From Prosapia bicincta (Eukaryota; Arthropoda; Insecta; Hemiptera; Cercopidae), in contig JBAIZL010000007.1 of the NCBI GenBank assembly GCA_036971475.1, positions 32,291,002-32,355,001 of the forward strand: a stretch of 64,000 nt of DNA, in the 5' to 3' direction. Positions within the stretch are counted from its first letter, which is position 1. Every line of letters starts with the position of its first letter. Under the pieces are notes generated by a model that was not told the DNA's origin, made no database searches, and saw only the letters and a list, made by a program, of their open reading frames with translations. Of the stretch, positions 1-9,344 are shown piece by piece. The position numbers and the translations under genes are program-made.

Positions 1-508
1 ATCTATGGTCGATTCTGCGTTTATTATGCCTTTTAAATGAGATATCCATTTTTCGTAGAAATCGCAAAATCCATGAATATAATTCATGCATTTTTTTTTT
101 AGCAAATATATGACAATTGCGATAGCTCCTATAATACTTATTATAGATCAATTCTAAGTGCACAATGCGAATCTATGATCAATTCTGCGTTTATTATGCC
201 TTTTAAATGGGAAATCCATATTTTGTAGAAATCGCAAAATCCATGAACTATAATTCATGCATTTTTTTAGAGCAAATATATGACAATTGCGATAGCTCCT
301 ATAATACTTATTATAGATAAATTGTAAGAGCACAATCCGAATCTATGGTCGATTCTGCGTTTATTATGCCTTTTAAATGAGAAATCCATATTTTGTAGAA
401 ATCGCAAAATCCATGAACTATAATTCATGCATTTTTTTAAAGCAAATATATGACAATTGCGATAGCTCCTATAATAGTTATTATAGATCAATTCTAAGTG
501 CACAATGC

Positions 509-525
509 GAATCTATGGTCGATTC
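509..525. repeat. Short inverted repeat across the monomer junction
   Basis: GAATC at the end of one monomer and start of the next pairs with GATTC at p11-15, with a 7-bp spacer. In types with g8a ('gatcgat') the spacer gains an ATCGAT palindrome. It is a weak dyad (5-bp arms) and could be chance, but it recurs in most monomers because all positions are conserved. Confidence 0.5.
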
Positions 526-581
526 TGCGTTTATTATGCCTTTTAAATGAGAAATCCATTTTTTGTAGAAATCGCAAAATC

Positions 582-599
582 CATGAACTATAATTCATG
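582..599. repeat. Dyad 1: 18-bp imperfect palindrome
   Basis: CATGAACTATAATTCATG reads as its own reverse complement except for one mismatched pair (p78 c against p83 a). It is present in nearly all full-length monomers at p72-89. Type B breaks its centre (a80t), type E deletes it (p77-86), and the S' monomers turn its inner 16 bp into a perfect palindrome. It could be a site for a dimeric DNA-binding protein or a hairpin former; function is not shown. Confidence 0.85.
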
Positions 600-639
600 C
601 ATTTTTTTTAGAGCAAATATATGACAATTGCGATAGCTC

Positions 640-657
640 CTATAATAGTTATTATAG
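640..657. repeat. Dyad 2: 8-bp inverted arms with 2-bp spacer
   Basis: CTATAATA and TATTATAG are perfect inverted arms around a 2-bp spacer (p138-139). The spacer is GT here, CT in most monomers and AT in a few; the AT form is a perfect 18-bp palindrome. The arms are almost invariant over ~375 monomers while p138 varies freely among c, g and a. This pattern hints that the arms are kept or homogenised together. Exceptions with a broken arm are at 10660-10664, 44457-44461 and 59073-59077. Confidence 0.85.
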
Positions 658-852
658 ATCAATTCTAAGTGCACAATGCGAATCTATGTTCGATTCTGCG
701 TTTATTATGCCTTTTAAATGAGAAATCCATTTTTTGTAGAAGTCACAAAATCCATGAACTATAATTCATGCATTTTTTTTAGAGCAAATATATGACAATT
801 GCGATAGCCCCTATAATACTTATTATAGATCAATTCTAAATGCACAATGCGA

Positions 853-1023
853 ATCTATTTTCGATTCTGCGTTTATTATGCCTTTTAAATGAGAAATCCA
901 TTTTTTGTAGAAATCGCAAAATCCATGAACTATATTTCATGCATTTTGTTTAGAGCAAATATATGACAATTGCGATAGCTCCTATAATAGTTATTATAGA
1001 TCAATTCTAAGTGCACAATGCGA
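853..1023 (+). repeat. Monomer type P
   Basis: Type P has t96g ('attttgttta'), splitting the T8 tract, and 'tatatttcatgc'. Early copies are at 853, 2551 and 3745. The t96g mark alone reappears at 58251, 59960 and 63535, far away in the last domain. That is either an old shared variant or recurrence. Confidence 0.8.
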
Positions 1024-1194
1024 ATCTATGGTCGATTCTGCGTTTATTATGCCTTTTAAATGAGAAATCCATTTTTTGTAGAAATCGCAAAATCCATGAA
1101 CTATAATTCATGCATTTTTTTAAGATCAAATATATGACAATTGCGATAGCTCCTATAGTACTTATTATAGATCAATTCTAAGAGCACAATGCGA

Positions 1195-1365
1195 ATCTAT
1201 GATCGATTCTGCGTTTATTATGCCTTTTAAATGAGAAATCCATATTTTGTAGAAATCGCAAAATCCATGAACTATAATTCATGCATTTTTTTTAGAGCAA
1301 ATATATGACAATTGCGATAGCTCCTATAATACTTATTATAGATCAATTCTAAGTGCACAATGCGA
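1195..1365 (+). repeat. Monomer type K
   Basis: Type K has g8a and t50a ('ccatattttg'), T8-agagc and a consensus 3' half. It commonly sits between G and H (26475, 44145, 46527, 48557, 49922, 51449). The copy at 12212 is more diverged ('gaaaaatccatgtact', 'agaacaaat'). Confidence 0.85.
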
Positions 1366-1536
1366 ATCTATGGTCGATTATGCGTTTATTATGCCTTTTA
1401 AATGAGATATCCATTTTTCGTAGAAATCGCAAAATCCATGAACTATAATTCATGCATTTTTTTTTTAGCAAATATATGACAATTGCGATAGCTCCTATAA
1501 TACTTATTATAGATCAATTCTAAGTGCACAATGCGA

Positions 1537-2946
1537 ATCTATGATCCATTCTGCGTTTATTATGCCTTTTAAATGAGAAATCCATTTTTTGTAGAAATCG
1601 CAAAATCCATGAACTATAATTCATGCATTTTTTTAGAGCAAATATATGACAATTGCGATAGCTCCTATAATACTTATTATAGATAAATTGTAAGAGCACA
1701 ATGCGAATCTATGGTCGATTCTGCGTTTATTATGCCTTTTAAATGAGAAATCCATTTTTTGTAGAAATCGCAAAATCCATGAATATAATTCATGCATTTT
1801 TTTTTTAGCAAATATATGACAATTGCGATAGCTCCTATAATACTTATTATAGATCAATTCTAAGTGCACAATGCGAATCTATGATCAATTCTGCGTTTAT
1901 TATGCCTTTTAAATGAGAAATCCATTTTTTGTAGAAATCGCAAAATCCATGAACTATAATTCATGCATTTTTTTTAGAGCAAATATATGACAATTGCGAT
2001 AGCTCCTATAATACTTATTATAGATCAATTCTAAGTGCACAAAGCGAATCTATGGTCGATTTTGCGTTTATTGTGCCTTTTAAAAAAGAAATCCATTTTT
2101 TGTAGAAATCGCAAAATCCATGAATGCATTTTGTTTAGAGCAAATATATGACAATTGCGATAGCTCCTATAATAGTTATTATAGATCAATTCTAAGTGCA
2201 CAATGCGAATCTATGGTCGATTCTGCGTTTATTATGCCTTTTAAATGAGAAATCCATTTTTTGTAGAAATCGCAAAATCCATGAACTATAATTCATGCAT
2301 TTTTTTTAGAGCAAATATATGAGAATTGCGATAGCTCCTATAATAGTTATTATAGATCAATTCTAAGTGCACAATGCGAATCTATGTTCGATTCTGCGTT
2401 TATTATGCCTTTTAAATGAGAAATCCATTTTTTGTAGAAGTCACAAAATCCATGAACTATAATTCATGCATTTTTTTTAGAGCAAATATATGACAATTGC
2501 GATAGCTCCTATAATACTTATTATAGATCAATTCTAAATGCACAATGCGAATCTATGTTCGATTCTGCGTTTATTATGCCTTTTAAATGAGAAATCCATT
2601 TTTTGTAGAAATCGCAAAATCCATGAACTATATTTCATGCATTTTGTTTAGAGCAAATATATGACAATTGCGATAGCTCCTATAATAGTTATTATAGATC
2701 AATTCTAAGTGCACAATGCGAATCTATGGTCGATTCTGCGTTTATTATGCCTTTTAAATGAGATATCCATTTTTCGTAGAAATCGCAAAATCCATGAACT
2801 ATAATTCATGCATTTTTTTTTTAGCAAATATATGACAATTGCGATAGCTCCTATAATACTTATTATAGATCAATTCTAAGTGCACAATGCGAATCTATGA
2901 TCCATTCTGCGTTTATTATGCCTTTTAAATGAGAAATCCATTTTTT
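1537..2946 (+). repeat. Unduplicated stretch between the 2,892-bp copies
   Basis: The order is A (1537), a consensus/H chimera with a 1-bp loss 'gaatataattc' (1707), a K-like monomer without t50a (1877), E (2048), C (2209), D (2380), P (2551), H (2722) and the 5' part of an A/H chimera (2893). 'gaatataattc' occurs at 71, 1787 and 2963, so pieces of these units have been exchanged. No gene is present. Confidence 0.85.
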
Positions 2947-4427
2947 GTAGAAATCGCAAAATCCATGAATATAATTCATGCATTTTTTTTTTAGCAAATA
3001 TATGACAATTGCGATAGCTCCTATAATACTTATTATAGATCAATTCTAAGTGCACAATGCGAATCTATGATCAATTCTGCGTTTATTATGCCTTTTAAAT
3101 GGGAAATCCATATTTTGTAGAAATCGCAAAATCCATGAACTATAATTCATGCATTTTTTTAGAGCAAATATATGACAATTGCGATAGCTCCTATAATACT
3201 TATTATAGATAAATTGTAAGAGCACAATCCGAATCTATGGTCGATTCTGCGTTTATTATGCCTTTTAAATGAGAAATCCATATTTTGTAGAAATCGCAAA
3301 ATCCATGAACTATAATTCATGCATTTTTTTAAAGCAAATATATGACAATTGCGATAGCTCCTATAATAGTTATTATAGATCAATTCTAAGTGCACAATGC
3401 GAATCTATGGTCGATTCTGCGTTTATTATGCCTTTTAAATGAGAAATCCATTTTTTGTAGAAATCGCAAAATCCATGAACTATAATTCATGCATTTTTTT
3501 TAGAGCAAATATATGACAATTGCGATAGCTCCTATAATAGTTATTATAGATCAATTCTAAGTGCACAATGCGAATCTATGTTCGATTCTGCGTTTATTAT
3601 GCCTTTTAAATGAGAAATCCATTTTTTGTAGAAGTCACAAAATCCATGAACTATAATTCATGCATTTTTTTTAGAGCAAATATATGACAATTGCGATAGC
3701 TCCTATAATACTTATTATAGATCAATTCTAAATGCACAATGCGAATCTATTTTCGATTCTGCGTTTATTATGCCTTTTAAATGAGAAATCCATTTTTTGT
3801 AGAAATCGCAAAATCCATGAACTATATTTCATGCATTTTGTTTAGAGCAAATATATGACAATTGCGATAGCTCCTATAATAGTTATTATAGATCAATTCT
3901 AAGTGCACAATGCGAATCTATGGTCGATTCTGCGTTTATTATGCCTTTTAAATGAGAAATCCATTTTTTGTAGAAATCGCAAAATCCATGAACTATAATT
4001 CATGCATTTTTTTAAGATCAAATATATGACAATTGCGATAGCTCCTATAGTACTTATTATAGATCAATTCTAAGAGCACAATGCGAATCTATGATCGATT
4101 CTGCGTTTATTATGCCTTTTAAATGAGAAATCCATATTTTGTAGAAATCGCAAAATCCATGAACTATAATTCATGCATTTTTTTTAGAGCAAATAAATGA
4201 CAATTGCGATAGCTCCTATAATACTTATTATAGATCAATTGTAAGTGCACAATGCGAATCTATGGTCGATTATGCGTTTATTATGCCTTTTAAATGAGAT
4301 ATCCATTTTTCGTAGAAATCGCAAAATCCATGAACTATAATTCATGCATTTTTTTTTAGCAAATATATGACAATTGCGATAGCTCCTATAATACTTATTA
4401 TAGATCAATTCTAAGTGCACAATGCGA
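2947..4427 (+). repeat. Duplicated block, copy 2 (spacing 2,892 bp)
   Basis: This carries the same markers as 55-1536, at 3101, 3223, 3743, 4043 and 4254. Differences noticed: 'caaataaatgac' at 4191, 'attgtaagtgc' before 4258 and T9 instead of T10 in the H at 4258. The duplication unit corresponds to 17 monomers (starts 1 to 2893). Confidence 0.88.
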
Positions 4428-5280
4428 ATCTATAATCGATTCTGCGTTTATTATGCCTTTTAAATGAGAAATCCATTTTTTGTAGAAATCGCAAAATCCA
4501 TGAACTATAATTCATGCATTTTTTTAGAGCAAATATATGACAATTGCGATAGCTCCTATAATACTTATTATAGATAAATTGTAAGAGCACAATGCGAATC
4601 TATGGTCGATTCTGCGTTTATTATGCCTTTTAAATGAGAAATCCATTTTTTGTAGAAATCGCAAAATCCATGAACTTTAATTCATGCATTTTTTTAAAGC
4701 AAATATATGACAATTGCGATAGCTCCTATAATAGTTATTATAGATCAATTCTAAGTTCACAATGCGAATCTATGGTCGATTCTGCGTTTATTATGCCTTT
4801 TAAATGAGAAATCCATTTGTTGTAGAAATCGCAAAATCCATGAGCTATAATTCATGCATTTTTTTTAGAGCAAATATATGACAATTGCGATAGCTCCTAT
4901 AATAGTTATTATAGATCAATTCTAAGTGCACAATGCGAATCTATGTTCGATTCTGCGTTTATTATGCCTTTTAAATGAGAAATCCATTTTTTGTAGAAGT
5001 CACAAAATCCATGAACTATAATTCATGCATTTTTTTTAGAGCAAATATATGACAATTGCGATAGCTCCTATAATACTTATTATAGATCAATTCTAAGTGC
5101 ACAAAGCGAATCTATGGTCGATTCTGCGTTTATTGTGCCTTTTAAATGAGATATCCATTTTTCGTAGAAATCGCAAAATCCATGAACTATAATTCATGCA
5201 TTTTTTTTTTAGCAAATATATGACAAGTGCGATAGCTCCTATAATACTTATTATAGATCAATTCTAAGTGCACAATGCGA
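4428..5280 (+). repeat. 5-mer HOR A-B-C-D-H, copy 1 (853 bp)
   Basis: A (4428, 'ataatcgat'), B (4598), C with t52g/a77g (4768), D (4939), then an E/H chimera (5110). The C markers repeat 853 bp later, equal to five monomers less two bases. This is the shortest version of the HOR and lacks a true E, F and G. Confidence 0.85.
5110..5280 (+). repeat. Chimeric monomer: E 5' part, H 3' part
   Basis: It follows a D ending 'acaaagcga' and has the E mark a26g ('attgtgcc'), but then reads 'gatatcc', 'tttttcg' and T10-agc like H. The switch lies between p26 and p43. It could be the product of an unequal exchange that skipped E, F and G. Confidence 0.85.
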
Positions 5281-6464
5281 ATCTATGATCGATTCTGCGT
5301 TTATTATGCCTTTTAAATGAGAAATCCATTTTTTGTAGAAATCGCAAAATCCATGAACTATAATTCATGCATTTTTTTAGAGCAAATATATGACAATTGC
5401 GATAGCTCCTATAATACTTATTATAGATAAATTGTAAGAGCACAATGCGAATCTATGGTCGATTCTGCGTTTATTATGTCTTTTAAATGAGAAATCCATT
5501 TTTTGTAGAAATCGCAAAATCCATGAACTTTAATTCATGCATTTTTTTAAAGCAAATATATGACAATTGCGATAGCTCCTATAATAGTTATTATAGATCA
5601 ATTCTAAGTGCACAATGCGAATCTATGGTCGATTCTGCGTTTATTATGCCTTTTAAATGAGAAATCCATTTGTTGTAGAAATCGCAAAATCCATGAGCTA
5701 TAATTCATGCATTTTTTTTAGAGCAAATATATGACAATTGCGATAGCTCCTATAATAGTTATTATAGATCAATTCTAAGTGCACAATGCGAATCTATGTT
5801 CGATTCTGCGTTTATTATGCCTTTTAAATGAGAAATCCATTTTTTGTAGAAGTCACAAAATCCATGAACTATAATTCATGCATTTTTTTTAGAGCAAATA
5901 TATGACAATTGCGATAGCTCCTATAATACTTATTATAGATCAATTCTAAGTGCACAAAGCGAATCTATGGTCGATTCTGCGTTTATTGTGCCTTTTAAAA
6001 AAGAAACCATTTTTTGTAGAAATCGCAAAATCCATGAATGCATTTTTTTAAGAGCAAATATATGACAATTGCGATAGCTCCTATAATACTTATTATAGAT
6101 CAATTCTAAGTGCACAATTCGAATCTATGGTCGATTCTGCGTTTATTATGCCTTTTAAATGAGAAATCCATTTTTTGTAGAAATCACAAAGTCCATGAAC
6201 TATAATTCATGCATTTTTTTTAGAGCAAATATATGACAATTGCGATAGCTCCTATAATACTTATTATAGATCAATTCTAAGTGCACTATGCGAATCTATG
6301 GTCGATTCTGCGTTAATTATGCCTTTTAAATGAGAAATCCATTTTTTGTAGAATTCACAAAATCCATGAACTATAATTCATGCATTTTTTTTTTAGCAAA
6401 TATATGACAATTGCGATAGCTCCTATAATACTTATTATAGATCAATTCTAAGTGCACAATGCGA
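5281..6464 (+). repeat. HOR unit A-B-C-D-E-F-G
   Basis: A (5281), B (5451, 'attatgtc'), C (5621), D (5792), E (5963, 160 bp with 'aaaaaagaaacc'), F (6123, preceded by 'acaattcga') and G (6294, 'cgttaatt'). A to D repeat 4428-5109 at 853 bp. This is the first full-length 3' end (E-F-G) in the window. Confidence 0.85.
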
Positions 6465-6635
6465 ATCTATGGTCGATTCTGCGTTTATTATGCCTTTTAA
6501 ATGAGATATCCATTTTTCGTAGAAATCGCAAAATCCATGAACTATAATTCATGCATTTTTTTTTTAGCAAATATATGACAATTGCGATAGCTCCTATAAT
6601 ACTTATTATAGATCAATTCTAAGTGCACAATGCGA
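6465..6635 (+). repeat. Monomer type H (head of the HOR)
   Basis: Type H is defined by linked changes a43t (making 'gatatcc'), t54c (making 'tttttcg') and a100t plus g101t, which convert T8-agagc to T10-agc without changing length. I count about 36 H or H-derived monomers, from position 1 to 54676. It normally precedes type A and follows F or G, so it marks the start of each HOR unit. The t54c change adds a CpG and creates the CENP-B-box-like motif annotated separately. Confidence 0.9.
6515..6531 (+). other. CENP-B-box-like 17-mer in type H monomer
   Basis: TTTCGTAGAAATCGCAA at p51-67 of type H matches the mammalian CENP-B box (YTTCGTTGGAARCGGGA, from established knowledge) at 12 of 17 positions. 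It matches 7 of the 9 essential core bases (TTCG, A, CG); the last two core G's are C and A. Other subtypes carry T instead of C at p54 and drop to 11 of 17 and 6 of 9 core bases. The same site occurs at p51-67 of the other H monomers, for example 51-67. Binding is not shown, and a match of this quality in AT-rich DNA may be chance. Confidence 0.25.
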
Positions 6636-6805
6636 ATCTATGATCGATTCTGCGTTTATTATGCCTTTTAAATGAGAAATCCATTTTTTGTAGAAATCGC
6701 AAAATCCATGAACTATAATTCATTCATTTTTTTAGAGCAAATATATGACAATTGCGATAGCTCCTATAATACTTATTATAGATAAATTGTAAGAGCACAA
6801 TGCGA
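6636..6805 (+). repeat. Monomer type A (170 bp)
   Basis: Type A carries g8a ('atctatgatc'), a T7 tract (one T lost) and the linked cluster c150a, c155g, t160a, giving 'gataaattgtaagagc'. It follows H and precedes B in almost every unit. The cluster is a strong marker: its last occurrence is near 50576, so type A is missing from the final 13 kb. A 5' half without g8a joined to an A-type 3' half also occurs (13055). Confidence 0.9.
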
Positions 6806-6975
6806 ATCTATGTTCGATTCTGCGTTTATTATGCCTTTTAAATGAGAAATCCATTTTTTGTAGAAATCGCAAAATCCATGAACTTTAATTCATGCATTTT
6901 TTTAAAGCAAATATATGACAATTGCGATAGCTCCTATAATAGTTATTATAGATCAATTCTAAGTGCACAATGCGA
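6806..6975 (+). repeat. Monomer type B (170 bp)
   Basis: Type B carries a80t ('gaactttaattc'), a T7 tract followed by 'aaagc' and c138g. The a80t change disrupts the centre of dyad 1. It lies between A and C or a C/D chimera. This copy unusually has g8t. A related early form at 341 and 3233 has 'catattttg' and lacks a80t. Copies at 17976, 45340 and 47722 read 'tttatttc'. Confidence 0.88.
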
Positions 6976-7146
6976 ATCTATGGTCGATTCTACGTTTATT
7001 ATGCCTTTTAAATGAGAAATCCATTTTTTGTAGAAATCGCAAAATCCATGAACTATAATTCATGCATTTTTTTTAGAGCAAATATATGACAATTGCGATA
7101 GCTCCTATAATAGTTATTATAGATCAATTCTAAGTGCACAATGCGA

Positions 7147-7317
7147 ATCTATGTTCGATTCTGCGTTTATTATGCCTTTTAAATGAGAAATCCATTTTTT
7201 GTAGAAGTCACAAAATCCATGAACTATAATTCATGCATTTTTTTTAGAGCAAATATATGACAATTGCGATAGCTCCTATAATACTTATTATAGATCAATT
7301 CTAAGTGCACAAAGCGA
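7147..7317 (+). repeat. Monomer type D
   Basis: Type D carries g8t ('atctatgttc'), a61g and g64a ('gaagtcacaaaat') and ends with t167a ('acaaagcga'). The g64a change removes a CpG as CpA. D precedes E, and the 'acaaagcga' end is a reliable sign of the D-E junction. Early D copies (682, 2380, 3574) end 'ctaaatgcacaatg' instead. A later haplotype has 'ttttattta' in the T-tract (16790, 22214, 24093, 30568, 36166). Last D-like copy is at 52133. Confidence 0.9.
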
Positions 7318-7478
7318 ATCTATGGTCGATTCTGCGTTTATTGTGCCTTTTAAATGAGAAATCCATTTTTTGTAGAAATCGCAAAATCCATGAATGCATT
7401 TTTTTAAGAGCAAATATATGACAATTGCGATAGCTCCTATAATACTTATTATAGATCAATTCTAAGTGCACAATGCGA
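7318..7478 (+). repeat. Monomer type E (161 bp, 10-bp deletion)
   Basis: Type E has a26g ('attgtgcc'), a deletion of p77-86 that leaves 'ccatgaatgcat', and T7 followed by 'aagagc' (t99a). The deletion removes the core of dyad 1 and leaves a small AATGCATT palindrome. About 32 copies lie between 2048 and 52966. E normally joins D to F. One early copy (2048) has 'ttttgtttagagc' after the deletion, and three (2048, 5963, 10692) have 'aaaaaag' in place of 'aaatgag'. Confidence 0.92.
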
Positions 7479-7649
7479 ATCTATGGTCGATTCTGCGTTT
7501 ATTATGCCTTTTAAATGAGAAATCCATTTTTTGTAGAAATCACAAAGTCCATGAACTATAATTCATGCATTTTTTTTAGAGCAAATATATGACAATTGCG
7601 ATAGCTCCTATAATACTTATTATAGATCAATTCTATGTAGACTATGCGA
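7479..7649 (+). repeat. Monomer type F
   Basis: Type F has g64a plus a69g ('aaatcacaaagtcc') and usually ends with a165t ('gcactatgcga'). It follows E and precedes H or G. Doubling to F-F occurs at 13898-14239 and in its duplicate at 19321-19662. A related F' form with only g64a ('aaatcacaaaatcc') is common after 55.6 kb. Confidence 0.88.
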
Positions 7650-8160
7650 ATCTATGGTCGATTCTGCGTTTATTATGCCTTTTAAATGAGATATCCATTT
7701 TTCGTAGAAATCGCAAAATCCATGAACTATAATTCATGCATTTTTTTTTTAGCAAATATATGACAATTGCGATAGCTCCTATAATACTTATTATAGATCA
7801 ATTCTAAGTGCACAATGCGAATCTATGATCGATTCTGCGTTTATTATGCCTTTTAAATGAGAAATCCATTTTTTGTAGAAATCGCAAAATCCATGAACTA
7901 TAATTCATTCATTTTTTTAGAGCAAATATATGACAATTGCGATAGCTCCTATAATACTTATTATAGATAAATTGTAAGAGCACAATGCGAATCTATGGTC
8001 GATTCTGCGTTTATTATGCCTTTTAAATGAGAAATCCATTTTTTGTAGAAATCGCAAAATCCATGAACTTTAATTCATGCATTTTTTTAAAGCAAATATA
8101 TGACAATTGCGATAGCTCCTATAATAGTTATTATAGATCAATTCTAAGTGCACAATGCGA

Positions 8161-8331
8161 ATCTATGGTCGATTCTGCGTTTATTATGCCTTTTAAATGA
8201 GAAATCCATTTTTTGTAGAAGTCACAAAATCCATGAACTATAATTCATGCATTTTTTTTAGATCAAATATATGACAATTGCGATAGCTCCTATAATACTT
8301 ATTATAGATCAATTCTAAGTGCACAAAGCGA
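8161..8331 (+). repeat. Chimeric monomer: C 5' end, D remainder
   Basis: It begins 'ggtc' as C does but continues with 'gaagtcacaaaat' and ends 'acaaagcga' as D does, so the switch is between p8 and p61. It also has 'agatc' after the T-tract. Similar C/D joins occur at 11536, 48064 and 52133. At 10521, 12723 and 18146 the switch lies further 3', because only the D-type end is present. Confidence 0.83.
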
Positions 8332-9173
8332 ATCTATGGTCGATTCTGCGTTTATTGTGCCTTTTAAATGAGAAACCCATTTTTTGTAGAAATCGCAAAA
8401 TCCATGAATGCATTTTTTTAAGAGCAAATATATGACAATTGCGATAGCTCCTATAATACTTATTATAGATCAATTCTAAGTGCACAATGCGAATCTATGG
8501 TCGATTCTGCGTTTATTATGCCTTTTAAATGAGAAATCCATTTTTTGTAGAAATCACAAAGTCCATGAACTATAATTCATGCATTTTTTTTAGAGCAAAT
8601 ATATGACAATTGCGATAGCTCCTATAATACTTATTATAGATCAATTCTAAGTGCACTATTCGAATCTATGGTCGATTCTGCGTTTATTATGCCTTTTAAA
8701 TGAGATATCCATTTTTCGTAGAAATCGCAAAATCCATGAACTATAATTCATGCATTTTTTTTTAGCAAATATATGACAATTGCGATAGCTCCTATAATAC
8801 TTATTATAGATCAATTCTAAGTGCACAATGCGAATCTATGATCGATTCTGCGTTTATTATGCCTTTTAAATGAGAAATCCATTTTTTGTAGAAATCGCAA
8901 AATCCATGAACTATAATTCATGCATTTTTTTAGAGCAAATATATGACAATTGCGATAGCTCCTATAATACTTATTATAGATAAATTGTAAGAGCACAATG
9001 CGAATCTATGGTCGATTCTGCGTTTATTATGCCTTTTAAATGAGAAATCCATTTTTTGTAGAAATCGCAAAATCCATGAACTTTAATTCATGCATTTTTT
9101 TAAAGCAAATATATGACAATTGCGATAGCTCCTATAATAGTTATTATAGATCAATTCTAAGTGCACAATGCGA

Positions 9174-9344
9174 ATCTATGGTCGATTCTGCGTTTATTAT
9201 GCCTTTTAAATGAGAAATCCATTTGTTGTAGAAATCGCAAAATCCATGAGCTATAATTCATGCATTTTTTTTAGAGCAAATATATGACAATTGCGATAGC
9301 TCCTATAATAGTTATTATAGATCAATTCTAAGTGCACAATGCGA
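9174..9344 (+). repeat. Monomer type C, 'ttgttg/gagcta' subform
   Basis: This C monomer has t52g, which interrupts the T6 tract, and a77g, which alters dyad 1, together with c138g. The same pair occurs at 4768, 5621, 43300 and 45682, so it is an inherited haplotype shared by distant HOR units rather than independent mutation. At 10521 only t52g is present. Confidence 0.85.

Larger units (their letters stand above)
511..681 (+). repeat. Reference monomer (type C, one base from consensus)
   Basis: This 171-bp copy differs from the consensus I derived only by c138g, the 'gtt' instead of 'ctt' in the spacer of dyad 2. Landmarks: p1-7 atctatg; p31-37 ttttaaa; T6 at p49-54; p58-70 gaaatcgcaaaat; dyad 1 at p72-89; T8 at p92-99; p113-118 gacaat; dyad 2 at p130-147; GTGCAC at p159-164. 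Base counts of the consensus give 51 G+C of 171. CpGs lie at p10, p18, p63, p121 and p169. Type C (c138g, otherwise near consensus) follows B and precedes D in most HOR units. Confidence 0.95.
55..1536 (+). repeat. Duplicated block, copy 1 (spacing 2,892 bp)
   Basis: The order is H-A-B-C-D-P-Q-K-H, where Q is a T7-aagatc monomer at 1024. Private markers shared at a constant shift of 2,892 bp include 'gggaaatcc' (209), 'cacaatccga' (331), 'gaatctattt' (851), 'tcctatagta' (1151) and 'tggtcgatta' (1362). The first 54 bases do not match the corresponding bases of copy 2, so the left breakpoint lies inside a monomer. Confidence 0.88.

Noticed and set aside
267..503. 78-codon minus-strand frame, repeated at 1633-1869 and 3159-3395
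   Set aside because: Same satellite frame as above. The copy at 3159 is the 2,892-bp duplicate of 267, so its recurrence reflects duplication and not coding constraint.
640..657. Dyad 2 plus T-tract as a rho-independent terminator or promoter -10 box ('tataat')
   Set aside because: The stem is AT-only and no T-run follows it. 'tataat' is expected in such AT-rich DNA and there is no gene to serve.
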